This document shows, in pieces, positions 49,665-58,078 of a DNA stretch of 64,000 bases. Under the pieces are notes generated by a model. The model did no database searches, was not told where the DNA came from, and saw only the letters and a list, made by a program, of their open reading frames with translations. The position numbers and the translations under genes were made by a program. Position 1 is the first letter of the stretch. The number at the start of each line of letters is the position of its first letter. This stretch comes from Nesterenkonia xinjiangensis (GTDB taxonomy: Bacteria > Actinomycetota > Actinomycetes > Actinomycetales > Micrococcaceae), in NCBI RefSeq assembly GCF_013410745.1, contig NZ_JACCFY010000001.1:62001-126000 (forward strand), written 5' to 3'.

Positions 49665-50882
49665 TCAGGCGACCAGCACGTCTGCGGTGCGGATCTGCCG
49701 CTGCTTCCGCCACCGCTTGACCTCACGCAGGCGGTTGAAGCCGAGGATCCCCACCTCTGCGCCGTCACGCAGGTAGCTGAGCAGCAGGTCATCGGTCTCG
49801 ATGCTGCCGTCGACCACGCGCACCTCGTTGGCGTGGCTGATCCGGCCGGCGGCCTGGATCTTCACCTCGTACTGCTCGGACCAGAAATACGGTTCCTGGA
49901 AAGGGGCCGGTGAGGTGCCGGTGAGGGATGCTGAGAGGATGCCCGCCTGTTCGACGGCCTCCTGCCAATGTCCGACGGGACGCAGCCCCGACGCCTGCGA
50001 TGCCCACTGCGCGCAGTCCCCCGCAGCCCAGATGCCGGGCATGCCGGTGAATCCGGTGTCATCGCAGAGGATGGCCCCGCTGGTGGGGTCCAGGCTCAGG
50101 ACGCCGTCTCTCAGCCAGGAGGTGGCCGGAGTGGCGCCGATGGCGCAGATCACGATGTCCGCCTCCACCCTGTGGCCGTTGGCCAGCACCAGCTCCTGCC
50201 CACTGGGCACGTCCCGGACGGAGTCGGCCCGGCTCGCCGGCGCGAAACTGACACCGTGCCGCTCATGGAGCTTCCGCACAGCCTGGCCGACGGGGACTCC
50301 CAGTCTGGCGGTGCCGGGGTAGTCCTCTCCGGCGGCCACCGTGACCTCGGCGGCTCCTCGCTCCACGCAGGTGGCTCCCGCCTCGAGAGCCAGGAAACCT
50401 CCACCGACGATGGCGATGCGCTTGTTCTCGATCACTCGACTGCGCAGCGCCATCGCGTCGTCGATGTTGCGCAGCACGAAAGTGGCTCCCCCGGACAGCG
50501 GCAGACGGCAGGCCTGCGCTCCAGTGGCGACGACGACGGCATCAGCGGCATGGAAACGACCGTCGGAGGTGTGGACGCCCAGGGGAAACGCGGAGAGATG
50601 CTCGGCCGCGGCCCCGCCGAACCATGTCACGTCCAAGGGGTTCTCAGGGTCATCCAGCACGAGGTGCTCGAACGCCGCGGCCCCGCTGAGGAAGGCCTTG
50701 CTCAATGCGGGACGGTCATAGGCGGGGTGCAGCTCGTCGCCGAGGACGGTGATCGGACCGACGTGGCCGGTGAGCCGGGCCCCGCGTGCCACGTGGTAGC
50801 CCGCCAGACCTGCGCCGACGATCAGCAGGTGTCCTTCGGCGGGGAGGCCGGCGCTGGGGTTCTGCATCGAGGTGGTGTCCAT
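49665..50882 (-). CDS. FAD-dependent ferredoxin reductase (BphA4-like)
   Basis: 405 aa. FAD loop LLIVGAGLAGYHVARGAR, YDRPALSKAFL, NADH loop IAIVGGGFLALEAGATCVERG, the second FAD motif GIWAAGDCAQW and a C-terminal reductase domain (PFQEPYFWSEQYEVKIQAAGR). It shuttles electrons from NAD(P)H to the Rieske ferredoxin encoded just upstream. This makes a three-component oxygenase, unlike the pseudomonad GbcAB system, where one flavin/2Fe-2S reductase (GbcB) serves the oxygenase. The start overlaps the ferredoxin stop by one base (TGATG). Confidence 0.9.
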   Translation of the reverse strand: MDTTSMQNPSAGLPAEGHLLIVGAGLAGYHVARGARLTGHVGPITVLGDELHPAYDRPALSKAFLSGAAAFEHLVLDDPENPLDVTWFGGAAAEHLSAFPLGVHTSDGRFHAADAVVVATGAQACRLPLSGGATFVLRNIDDAMALRSRVIENKRIAIVGGGFLALEAGATCVERGAAEVTVAAGEDYPGTARLGVPVGQAVRKLHERHGVSFAPASRADSVRDVPSGQELVLANGHRVEADIVICAIGATPATSWLRDGVLSLDPTSGAILCDDTGFTGMPGIWAAGDCAQWASQASGLRPVGHWQEAVEQAGILSASLTGTSPAPFQEPYFWSEQYEVKIQAAGRISHANEVRVVDGSIETDDLLLSYLRDGAEVGILGFNRLREVKRWRKQRQIRTADVLVA

Positions 50883-51226
50883 CAGACCGTCACCCCCGGA
50901 GGCAGGTTCGGTGCGTCCTGGGAGAGCTCCACGAGGACGTCCTCGCCGTCGAGTTCGACGCTGTGGACTCGCACCCCGCGCTTCGCGGGCGGCTGATCGA
51001 CCGCTCCTGTGCGGAGCGAGAACGTGCTCTCATGCAACGGGCACTCCACCCTGCAGTCCTCGACCCACCCGGCGGCCAGAGAGGCATCCTGATGGGTGCA
51101 GGTGTCGTCGATCGCGTGCACCTGGCCGTCTTCGGTCAGGAACACAGCGATCGGGGGGCTCACTGCATCGATGCGCAGACCTTCCCCCGGAGTCAGATCC
51201 TGCAGGGAACAGACACGGAAACTCAC
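50882..51226 (-). CDS. Rieske [2Fe-2S] ferredoxin (BphA3-like)
   Basis: 114 aa. Ligands Cys43, His45 (CTHQDASL) and Cys62, His65 (CPLHESTF) are 17 residues apart, as in oxygenase ferredoxins; FSLRTGAVDQPPAKRGVRVHSVELDGEDVLVEL completes the fold. It carries electrons from the reductase to the terminal oxygenase. First gene of the minus-strand catabolic train; GTG start at 51226 with only a weak GGTGAT-type site. It diverges from iclR over an intergenic region full of GCAACA repeats. Confidence 0.92.
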   Translation of the reverse strand: MSFRVCSLQDLTPGEGLRIDAVSPPIAVFLTEDGQVHAIDDTCTHQDASLAAGWVEDCRVECPLHESTFSLRTGAVDQPPAKRGVRVHSVELDGEDVLVELSQDAPNLPPGVTV

Positions 51227-51252
51227 TTGCCATCACCACCGGTTTCACCTAG

Positions 51253-51295
51253 TGTTGCCTATAGAGCAACATGATTTGCTATGCGCAACATGTTG
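51253..51295. promoter_or_regulatory. IclR-type operator cluster between the Rieske operon and iclR
   Basis: Three nested dyads: TGTTGC/GCAACA (51253-51258, 51266-51271), TTGC/GCAA (51276-51279, 51285-51288) and the palindrome CAACATGTTG (51286-51295). GCAACATG occurs twice, at 51266-51273 and 51285-51292, 19 nt apart (about two helical turns). The best guess is binding of the adjacent IclR protein. Confidence 0.55.
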
Positions 51296-51364
51296 TGTGA
51301 TCAGTTTCACCGCACCTGCTGGTCACGTCAAGGGAATCCACCGATTGATTCGAGAGAAATTTTC

Positions 51365-52138
51365 ATGAAGCCAGAGAACCTGAGCCGCATCCAGTCCGTG
51401 GACCGCGCGGTCGAGATCCTGAAGGCCCTCAGCGAAGAGCCACACATGACGATCGCCGAGGTCGCGCGACACCTCGACGTCCACCGCTCCACGGCTTTCC
51501 GCCTCCTCGGAACCCTCGAGCTCCACCACCTGGTCGAACAGGAGTCGGAACGCGGCGCCTACCGCCTCGGCATCGGACTGCTGCGCATGGCGAACTCGGT
51601 CACCGCCCAGATGGACTTCACCAAGGACGCCCAGATCTGCTGCAACGCACTGGCGGCGCAGCTCAACGAGACGGTCAACATCGCCATCCTCGACGACGGA
51701 TACGCCGTGACCATCATCCAGGCCACCGATGACCAGATGCTCAGCGTCAGCCACCAGTACGTGGGGCAGCGCGGACCCCTGCATGCCACCTCGACGGGCA
51801 AGATGCTGCTCGCGCATGCGGAGGAGGACGAGTTCGACCGACTCGTCGAACGCGGCCTCGACAGCTTCACGGGCATGACGATGACCGACCCCGGAGTCTT
51901 GCGGACGGAGCTCGAGACCATCCGTCACCGCAACTGGGCCTCCGCCGTGGCCGAATGGGAGCCGGGGATCAATGCTCTGGCCGTGCCGGTCCGGGGCGAG
52001 GGCGGCCAGGTGAAGGCGGCCCTGTCCATCACCGGCCCCTCGTTCCGTCTCCCGGAGTCCCAGTTCGCAGAGCTCGCGACGCTGCTCAAGGAGCAGGCCC
52101 GCCCCTTGGAAGCGAGAATGGGATTCTTCGAGGACTGA
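51365..52138 (+). CDS. IclR-family transcriptional regulator
   Basis: 257 aa from the ATG at 51365 (MKPENLSRIQSVDRAVEIL), with GAGAGAAA upstream; the open extension to 51281 overlaps the operator cluster and is rejected. Winged helix: MTIAEVARHLDVHRSTAFRLLGTLELHHLVEQE. The C-terminal GAF-like effector domain shows VGQRGPLHATSTGKMLLAHA and AVPVRGEGGQVKAALSITGPSFR. It probably controls both the divergent Rieske-sox train and the downstream dimethylglycine oxidase gene; effector unknown, betaine or dimethylglycine being plausible. Confidence 0.92.
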   Translation: MKPENLSRIQSVDRAVEILKALSEEPHMTIAEVARHLDVHRSTAFRLLGTLELHHLVEQESERGAYRLGIGLLRMANSVTAQMDFTKDAQICCNALAAQLNETVNIAILDDGYAVTIIQATDDQMLSVSHQYVGQRGPLHATSTGKMLLAHAEEDEFDRLVERGLDSFTGMTMTDPGVLRTELETIRHRNWASAVAEWEPGINALAVPVRGEGGQVKAALSITGPSFRLPESQFAELATLLKEQARPLEARMGFFED

Positions 52139-52167
52139 ACATCCAGGGAATCTCCAGCGAAACCCCC

Positions 52168-52197
52168 TTGTGCTCCCCATCACTCGATTCATAGAGT
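52168..52197 (+). promoter_or_regulatory. Candidate promoter of the dimethylglycine oxidase gene
   Basis: TTGTGC (52168-52173) and TAGAGT (52192-52197), 18 nt apart, 51 nt ahead of the start codon. GGTTGCA just after it and GCAACA at 52230-52235 echo the repeats seen in front of iclR, suggesting the same regulator. Confidence 0.4.
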
Positions 52198-52247
52198 GGT
52201 TGCATCTTCACCACCACGTTTCTTAATCAGCAACACTTGGAGGATGC

Positions 52248-54791
52248 ATGTCCCAGCACGCTGCCCCACACGACCCCCGTGTGGTCATCATCGGCCTAGG
52301 AGTCGTCGGGGCCGCTGTCGCGGACGAGCTCGTCCTCCGCGGCTGGCACAACGTCACCGTGGTGGAACAGGGCCCGCTCTACGAGACCGGCGGGTCAAGC
52401 TCGCATGCGCCTGGATTCGTCTTCCAGACCTCTCCGAACAAGGCGATGTGTGAGCTCGCACAGCGGACCCTCGACAAGCTCGACGGTGCTGAAGTCGACG
52501 GTCGCTGGGTGATGAAGCGTGTCGGTGGACTCGAACTCGCCACCACGGCGGAACGGGAGCAGGAGCTGCGCCGCCGCCGGGACTTCGCTGCCTCCTGGGG
52601 TGTGCCCGCACAGCTTCTCGCCCCTCACGAGGTCGCAGAGATCTGGCCCGGGCTGGACACCACGCACGTGCTGAGTGCGTTGCACACCCCGACCGACGCC
52701 GTCGTCAAAGGTGCGCGGGCCGTGGAGTTCCAGGCACGACGGGCTGAGGCCGGAGGTGCTCGCATCATCAGCGAGACGCAGGTGACGGGCATCAGGAGGT
52801 CGGGCGAGCGGGTGACCGGCGTCGAGACCGTGCCGGTGGGGTCAGACCAGGAGCCCGACGTCATCGATGCCGACATCGTCATCACCTGCGCCGGGCTGTG
52901 GGGGCCGAAGCTGGCTCGCGAGCTGCTCGGCATGGACATCCCGATGCTGCCGGTCGAGCACGGCTTCGGCTTCAGCACTCCGGTGGACTCCTTGACCAGT
53001 CTCGACGAGCAGACCGAAGTGGCCCGGCCGATGATCCGGCATCAGGGCCACGGCGTGTACTTCCGCGAATGGGGCTCCCGGATCGCCATCGGCGCCTACG
53101 AGCACAGGACCATCCCAGTCGAGGATCATGACATCACCAGCCCCGAGGAGATCAGCGAACGGGGCGGCCAGGCCTCGATCCACCCCTTCACACGGCAGGA
53201 CTTCGAGGCCACCTGGACCGAGGTGCAGAACCTCCTTCCCGAGCTCCAGGACGCCGCCCTGGACGAGGCCGAGAGCTTCAACGGGATCTTCTCGTTCACC
53301 CCCGACGGCGGTCCACTCCTAGGACCTGTGCCCGGAATCGAAGGGCTCTGGATGGCCCAATCCGTGTGGGTGACCCAGTCCGCCGGCGTCGGACAGGTCA
53401 TCGCCGAATGGCTCACCACCGGGAACCCGGGGATCGACACCCATGGACTCGACGTCTCCCGGTTCGACCCGCTCCTGACCTCCCGGCGATCGGCCCGGGA
53501 ACTGGGTGAGGAGTCCTATGACGAGGTGTACGACATCATCCACCCCCGCGCCACCACTCTGCGCCTGCGCGGGCTCCGAACCTCCCCCTTCTACGAACGC
53601 CAACGCGGACGGGGCGCGGCATTCAGCTCTGCCAACGGCTGGGAGCGTCCCCTGTGGTACGAGTCCAATGCGATGCTGCCGGACAAGCGTCCCGCCGTCC
53701 CGATGCTGGGCGACTCACCCATGCCCACCCGAGACCAGTGGGCGGCGCAGTTCTGGAGCCCACTCGTGGCGGTCGAGGCACGGCGGCTCCGAGAATCGGT
53801 GGGACTGGTGGACATGTCGTCCCTGCCCCGGTGGGAGCTCTCCGGGAAGGGTGCGACAGACTTCCTCAACGGACTCGCCGACGACGGCCTGCTGAGCCGA
53901 CCGGTCGGCCGATCCGTGGGAAGCATCGTCTACGCACTGATGCTCGACGATCGGGGCGGCATCCTCTCAGACATCACCATCGCTCGCACCGGCGAGGAGA
54001 CCTACCACCTCGGAGTCAACGGGAGCCAGGACGCTGCGTGGCTGTGGGGCCGGATGCGCGAGCGGTCGATCGTGCTGCACCTGGCCGACGCCTCCTCCGG
54101 CTCCTGCGGACTGGGGCTGTGGGGACCCCAGGCCAGAGACGTGCTGGCTCAGCTCGTCGAGGAGGACATCTCCCACGAGGCCTTCCGCTTCTATCGGAGC
54201 CGCAGTCTCAGCGTGGGCGGGGTCCCTGTCCTCGCGATGCGGCTCAGCTATGTCGGCGAGCTCGGGTGGGAACTGTACGCACCCGCAGAGTTCGGGCGCT
54301 ATCTCTGGGACGCATTGATCAGCGCGGGCAAATCCCAGGAGATCCTGCCCGTGGGCCGCCGGGCCTTCGAGAGCCTCCGGCTGGAGAAGGGCATGCGGCT
54401 GTGGGGGGCTGACATGACCCGCGAACACACCCCGGCGGAGGCAGGGATCGAGTTCGCGGTGCGCGGCGCCGCACAGGAGAAGCTCAAGGAGCTCGGTGCC
54501 GATCGGCCGGCACGCCGTCTCGTCTGCCTGACCCTGGATGACCCTGCAATGGTCCTCATGGGACACGAACCTGTCTACCACGCGCAGGACCCCGAGGGGC
54601 GTCCCGTCGGTTACGTCACCAGTGCCGATCAGGGCTACACCACCGGCCTCTCCCTCGCCTATGCCTGGCTCCCCACGGAGCTCGCCGCCGAGGGTTCCGC
54701 CGTCGAGGTCTCGTACTTCGGCCGTCGGCTCCACGCCCATGTCGCGGCAGAGCCCGTCTTCGATCCCACCGCTTCACGAATGCGTTCCTGA
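52248..54791 (+). CDS. Dimethylglycine oxidase (FAD oxidoreductase fused to GcvT-like domain)
   Basis: 847 aa. N-terminal FAD fold [23 protein letters not shown] with the GxGxxG at 16-21, [18 protein letters not shown] as in Arthrobacter dimethylglycine oxidase, and [16 protein letters not shown]. The C-terminal half from about 430 is a GcvT-type folate domain ([26 protein letters not shown], and the ending [18 protein letters not shown]). It oxidises dimethylglycine to sarcosine, produces H2O2 and hands the methylene group to THF. GGAGG stands 5 nt before the ATG. It follows iclR and precedes mscR. Confidence 0.93.
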   Translation: MSQHAAPHDPRVVIIGLGVVGAAVADELVLRGWHNVTVVEQGPLYETGGSSSHAPGFVFQTSPNKAMCELAQRTLDKLDGAEVDGRWVMKRVGGLELATTAEREQELRRRRDFAASWGVPAQLLAPHEVAEIWPGLDTTHVLSALHTPTDAVVKGARAVEFQARRAEAGGARIISETQVTGIRRSGERVTGVETVPVGSDQEPDVIDADIVITCAGLWGPKLARELLGMDIPMLPVEHGFGFSTPVDSLTSLDEQTEVARPMIRHQGHGVYFREWGSRIAIGAYEHRTIPVEDHDITSPEEISERGGQASIHPFTRQDFEATWTEVQNLLPELQDAALDEAESFNGIFSFTPDGGPLLGPVPGIEGLWMAQSVWVTQSAGVGQVIAEWLTTGNPGIDTHGLDVSRFDPLLTSRRSARELGEESYDEVYDIIHPRATTLRLRGLRTSPFYERQRGRGAAFSSANGWERPLWYESNAMLPDKRPAVPMLGDSPMPTRDQWAAQFWSPLVAVEARRLRESVGLVDMSSLPRWELSGKGATDFLNGLADDGLLSRPVGRSVGSIVYALMLDDRGGILSDITIARTGEETYHLGVNGSQDAAWLWGRMRERSIVLHLADASSGSCGLGLWGPQARDVLAQLVEEDISHEAFRFYRSRSLSVGGVPVLAMRLSYVGELGWELYAPAEFGRYLWDALISAGKSQEILPVGRRAFESLRLEKGMRLWGADMTREHTPAEAGIEFAVRGAAQEKLKELGADRPARRLVCLTLDDPAMVLMGHEPVYHAQDPEGRPVGYVTSADQGYTTGLSLAYAWLPTELAAEGSAVEVSYFGRRLHAHVAAEPVFDPTASRMRS

Positions 54792-54831
54792 GACGCCCAC
54801 CTGCCCCTCATCTGCCATCACAGGAGTACCC

Positions 54832-55926
54832 ATGCCTCATACCGTCAATGCTGTCGTCGTCACCGCCCAAGACGCCCCAGCCACCCTGGAGAAGATCATC
54901 ATCCCCGACCCCGGCCCCGGAGAGGCCCTGGTGGACATCCTCACCTGCGGGGTCTGCCAAACCGATCAGCACTACCAAAAAGGCCTCATCGGCCAGAACT
55001 ACCCCTACCTGCTAGGCCACGAAGCCACCGGCCGCGTCACCGCCATCGGCGAAGGAGTCACCTCGATCAGCCCCGGGGACAAAGTCATCCTGAACTGGCG
55101 CGCCGTCTGCGCAGACTGCCGCGCCTGCCGCAAAGGCCAGCCCCAATACTGCTTCAACACCCACAACGCCACCCAGAAAATGACCCTGACCGACGGCACC
55201 CCCCTAGAACCCGCCCTAGGCATCGGCGCCTTCGCCGAAAAGACCCTGGTCGCCGCCGGCCAATGCACCCTCATCGAAGACACCAAAGAAGAGCACGACG
55301 CCGCCATCGGACTCCTGGGCTGCGGGGTGATGGCCGGCATCGGGGCAGCGATCAACACCGGTGAGGTGGCCCGTGGGGAGTCGGTGGCCGTGATCGGCTG
55401 CGGCGGAGTCGGCACCGCCGCCATCGCCGGAGCCCGCCTCGCCGGAGCCACCACCATCATCGCCGTAGACCTCGACCCCAGAAAACTCGACAAAGCCCGC
55501 CAGCTCGGCGCCACCCACACCGTGGAGGCAGGCAGCACTGATCCGGTAGAAGCCATCCGCGAACTCACCGGCGGATTCGGCGCCGATGTCGTCATCGACG
55601 CCGTCGCCCGCCCCGAGACCTACACCCAAGCCTTCTACGCCCGCGACCTCGCCGGCCGCGTCGTACTCGTCGGTGTCCCAGACCCCTCCTGGAGCGTGGA
55701 ACTGCCCATGATCGACATCTTCGGCCGCGGCGGAGCCCTGAAATCCTCCTGGTACGGCGACTGCCTGCCCAGCCGCGACTTCCCCATGCTGGTGGACCTC
55801 TACCGCCAGAATCGCCTAGACCTGGATGCCTTCGTCACCGAACGCATCCGCCTGGACCAAGTCCAAGAAGCCTTCACCACCATGAACCACGGCGACGTGC
55901 TGCGCAGCGTCGTCGAAATCGGCTAA
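54832..55926 (+). CDS. mscR: S-(hydroxymethyl)mycothiol dehydrogenase
   Basis: 364 aa from the ATG at 54832 (CAGGAG 6 nt upstream). Zinc alcohol dehydrogenase of class III type: catalytic Cys42 (CGVCQTD), His63-Glu64 (GHEATG); structural zinc Cys93, 96, 99 and 107 ([15 protein letters not shown]); NAD loop [19 protein letters not shown]. It oxidises the mycothiol-formaldehyde adduct to S-formylmycothiol. In this place it would remove the formaldehyde released by the Rieske demethylase. Codon use is odd: several CTA and many AAA and CAA codons, unlike the neighbours. An open extension to 54538 lies inside the oxidase gene. Confidence 0.94.
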   Translation: MPHTVNAVVVTAQDAPATLEKIIIPDPGPGEALVDILTCGVCQTDQHYQKGLIGQNYPYLLGHEATGRVTAIGEGVTSISPGDKVILNWRAVCADCRACRKGQPQYCFNTHNATQKMTLTDGTPLEPALGIGAFAEKTLVAAGQCTLIEDTKEEHDAAIGLLGCGVMAGIGAAINTGEVARGESVAVIGCGGVGTAAIAGARLAGATTIIAVDLDPRKLDKARQLGATHTVEAGSTDPVEAIRELTGGFGADVVIDAVARPETYTQAFYARDLAGRVVLVGVPDPSWSVELPMIDIFGRGGALKSSWYGDCLPSRDFPMLVDLYRQNRLDLDAFVTERIRLDQVQEAFTTMNHGDVLRSVVEIG

Positions 55927-55940
55927 GAGGAGTCCACCCG

Positions 55941-56603
55941 ATGACCACCACGGCACGCATCGAACATCTGATCACCGCAGGAACCTTCTCCCTGGACGGA
56001 GGAACCTGGGAGGTGGAGAACAACGTCTACCTCCTCGGCGATGACCAGGAAGTGCTCATCATCGACCCCGCCCACGACGCCGAGGCTGTGGCCCAGCAGG
56101 TCGGTGACCGCCAGGTCTTGGGCATCCTGCTCACCCATGGCCATGACGATCACATCCGTGAAGTCTTCGAGGTCCAGCGCAAGGTCGGGGGCCGCATCCA
56201 CCTCAACCCCGCCGATCACGTGCTCTGGGAGCAGGTCCACGCCCATGCCCTGCCTGAGGTGGAGATCTCCGACGGCGATGTCTTCACCATCTCCGACACC
56301 CGCCTGACCGCCATCCACACCCCCGGACACTCCCCCGGCTCCACCTGCTTCTACGCCGAAGACCTCCCCCACACCGACGGCTCCCGCGGCTCGGTGCTCT
56401 TCTCCGGGGACACCCTCTTCCAAGGAGGCCCCGGAGCCACCGGACGCTCCCACAGCAGCTTCGAGACGATCATCGAGTCCATCCGAGACCAGATCTTCAC
56501 CAAGCTCCCCGAGAACACCGAGGTCCACCCCGGCCACGGAGACTCCACCCGGATCCAGTCCGAGAAGCCCCACCTCCAAGAATGGGTAGACCGCGGACAC
56601 TGA
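55941..56603 (+). CDS. MBL-fold metallo-hydrolase, partner of mscR
   Basis: 220 aa. The metal motif is LLTHGHDDHIREV (HxHxDH), with HTPGHSPGSTCFY, LFSGDTLFQGGPGATGRSHSSF and VHPGHGDSTRI supplying the rest of the binuclear site. Glyoxalase II-like fold. It follows mscR by 14 nt, a pairing I know from many mycothiol producers; hydrolysis of S-formylmycothiol to formate and free mycothiol is a reasonable but unproven role. GAGG-type site ahead of the ATG at 55941. It ends at a strong bidirectional terminator. Confidence 0.88.
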   Translation: MTTTARIEHLITAGTFSLDGGTWEVENNVYLLGDDQEVLIIDPAHDAEAVAQQVGDRQVLGILLTHGHDDHIREVFEVQRKVGGRIHLNPADHVLWEQVHAHALPEVEISDGDVFTISDTRLTAIHTPGHSPGSTCFYAEDLPHTDGSRGSVLFSGDTLFQGGPGATGRSHSSFETIIESIRDQIFTKLPENTEVHPGHGDSTRIQSEKPHLQEWVDRGH

Positions 56604-56652
56604 CACCCGACGGCCGGGATGATCCCGGACCTTGTCGCACACGCGATCATGG

Positions 56653-56712
56653 CACACAGGCGTCCCCTGCGCTCCAGCACTTGAGAGCTGGTCCGCAGGG
56701 GACGCCTGTGTG
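56653..56712. terminator. Bidirectional terminator closing the betaine island
   Basis: A perfect 19-bp stem (arms 56653-56671 and 56694-56712) with a further CCAGC/GCTGG stem inside the loop, between the convergent metallo-hydrolase and permease genes. No T tract. It resembles the nucS/atpC hairpin in design. Confidence 0.85.
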
Positions 56713-56722
56713 TGGAGCGGCC

Positions 56723-58078
56723 CTAACTCCGCACGACGGAGTCCTCCGCCTCCTGCAGGTCCATCGTGGGCGCCGGCCGACGCAGACCGCGGGTGATGAC
56801 CAGCAGCCAGATCACGCCGACGCCGACCCAGCCCAGCCCCACCATGAAGGCATCAGGGGCCAGTGAAGTCCACAGCCACAGGCACAGTCCGACTCCGATG
56901 ATGGGCAGCACCACGTGGCGGATGAGGTCTCCGCCGTGATGGCGCCCCCGGTCCACTGCGTGGTACTTGATCACACTGAGGTTCACGAAGGTGAAGGCGA
57001 TCAAGGCGCCGAAACTGATCATGGCGGCGGCCAGCTCCAGCGGGAACACCAGGGCCAGCAGGGAGACCGCACCGACCACCAGTGCTGCCAGATAGGGGGT
57101 CCGGAACCGCGGGTGCAGGACGGCGAAGATCCGTCCCGGCATCGCACCGTCACGGCCCATCGTGTAGAGGATCCGCGTCACGGAGACATGCGACGCCGTC
57201 GCCGAGGCCGCACCCCCGGAGATGAAGGCGGCGGTGAAGAAGGCCACCAGGAAGGCCCCACCGGCGCGTGCCATCACGTCGGTGGAGGCTGTGTCCACCG
57301 AGCTGTAGGCCGTCCAGTCCGGGAACACCAGGTGCCCCATCCAGGACAGGAAGATGAAGATGAGGCCTGCGCTGAAGGTGCAGATCAGGATGGCCCGCGG
57401 GATGGTCCGAGTGGGGTCACGGGTCTCCTCCGAGAGGGTGGAGACCGCATCGAACCCGAGGAAGGACAGGCACAGCACTGCGGCGCCGGCGATCAGCGCG
57501 GCGAACTGGAACTCCTCGTTGGCGAAGGGCGCCAACGGGTCGATGGGAGCGTCCTGAGCTGTCAGGGTCACGATGCTCATGATCACAAAGACCACGATGA
57601 AGATCACCTGGATCCCCACCAGCATGCTGTTGAATCCGGCGGCGACCTTGATGCCGAGCACGTTCATCGCGGTGACGATCACGATCGTGACCAGGATGAT
57701 CAGCCACGCGGGCAGCGCGGGCACCGCCGCATGGAGGTAGAGCCCGATGATCATGAAGTTGATCATCGGCAGGAACAGGTAGTCCAGCAGCAGCGACCAG
57801 CCCACGAGGAAACCCAGGTTCGGGCCGAAGGCGTGCTGGGTGTACGTGTAGGCCGAACCGGCGACCGGCAATGCCCGGACCATCCGGGTATAGCTCAGAG
57901 CCGTGACCAGCATGGCGGTCAGCGTGATCACATAGGCCAAGGCCAGGTGCCCGGAGGTGATGGTGCTGACGATGCCGTAGGTGGTGAAGACGGTCAGCGG
58001 AACCATGTAGGCCAGACCGAACAGCACCGCGTAGGGCAGGCCCAGCGTCCGCTTCAGTGCGGGGTTCTCGGTGCTCAC
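56723..58078 (-). CDS. APC-superfamily amino acid permease
   Basis: 451 aa with twelve membrane spans. LGLPYAVLFGLAYMVPLTVFTTYGIV contains the helix-1 unwound region; AGSAYTYTQHAFGPNLGFLVGWSLLLDYLF and SFLGFDAVSTLSEETRDPTRTIPRAI are the best-conserved stretches of the APC family. It is a probable proton symporter for an amino acid or amine. It overlaps the amidohydrolase stop by 4 nt (GTGA), so the two are a unit; the substrate should be a product or substrate of that enzyme. Confidence 0.9.
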   Translation of the reverse strand: MSTENPALKRTLGLPYAVLFGLAYMVPLTVFTTYGIVSTITSGHLALAYVITLTAMLVTALSYTRMVRALPVAGSAYTYTQHAFGPNLGFLVGWSLLLDYLFLPMINFMIIGLYLHAAVPALPAWLIILVTIVIVTAMNVLGIKVAAGFNSMLVGIQVIFIVVFVIMSIVTLTAQDAPIDPLAPFANEEFQFAALIAGAAVLCLSFLGFDAVSTLSEETRDPTRTIPRAILICTFSAGLIFIFLSWMGHLVFPDWTAYSSVDTASTDVMARAGGAFLVAFFTAAFISGGAASATASHVSVTRILYTMGRDGAMPGRIFAVLHPRFRTPYLAALVVGAVSLLALVFPLELAAAMISFGALIAFTFVNLSVIKYHAVDRGRHHGGDLIRHVVLPIIGVGLCLWLWTSLAPDAFMVGLGWVGVGVIWLLVITRGLRRPAPTMDLQEAEDSVVRS

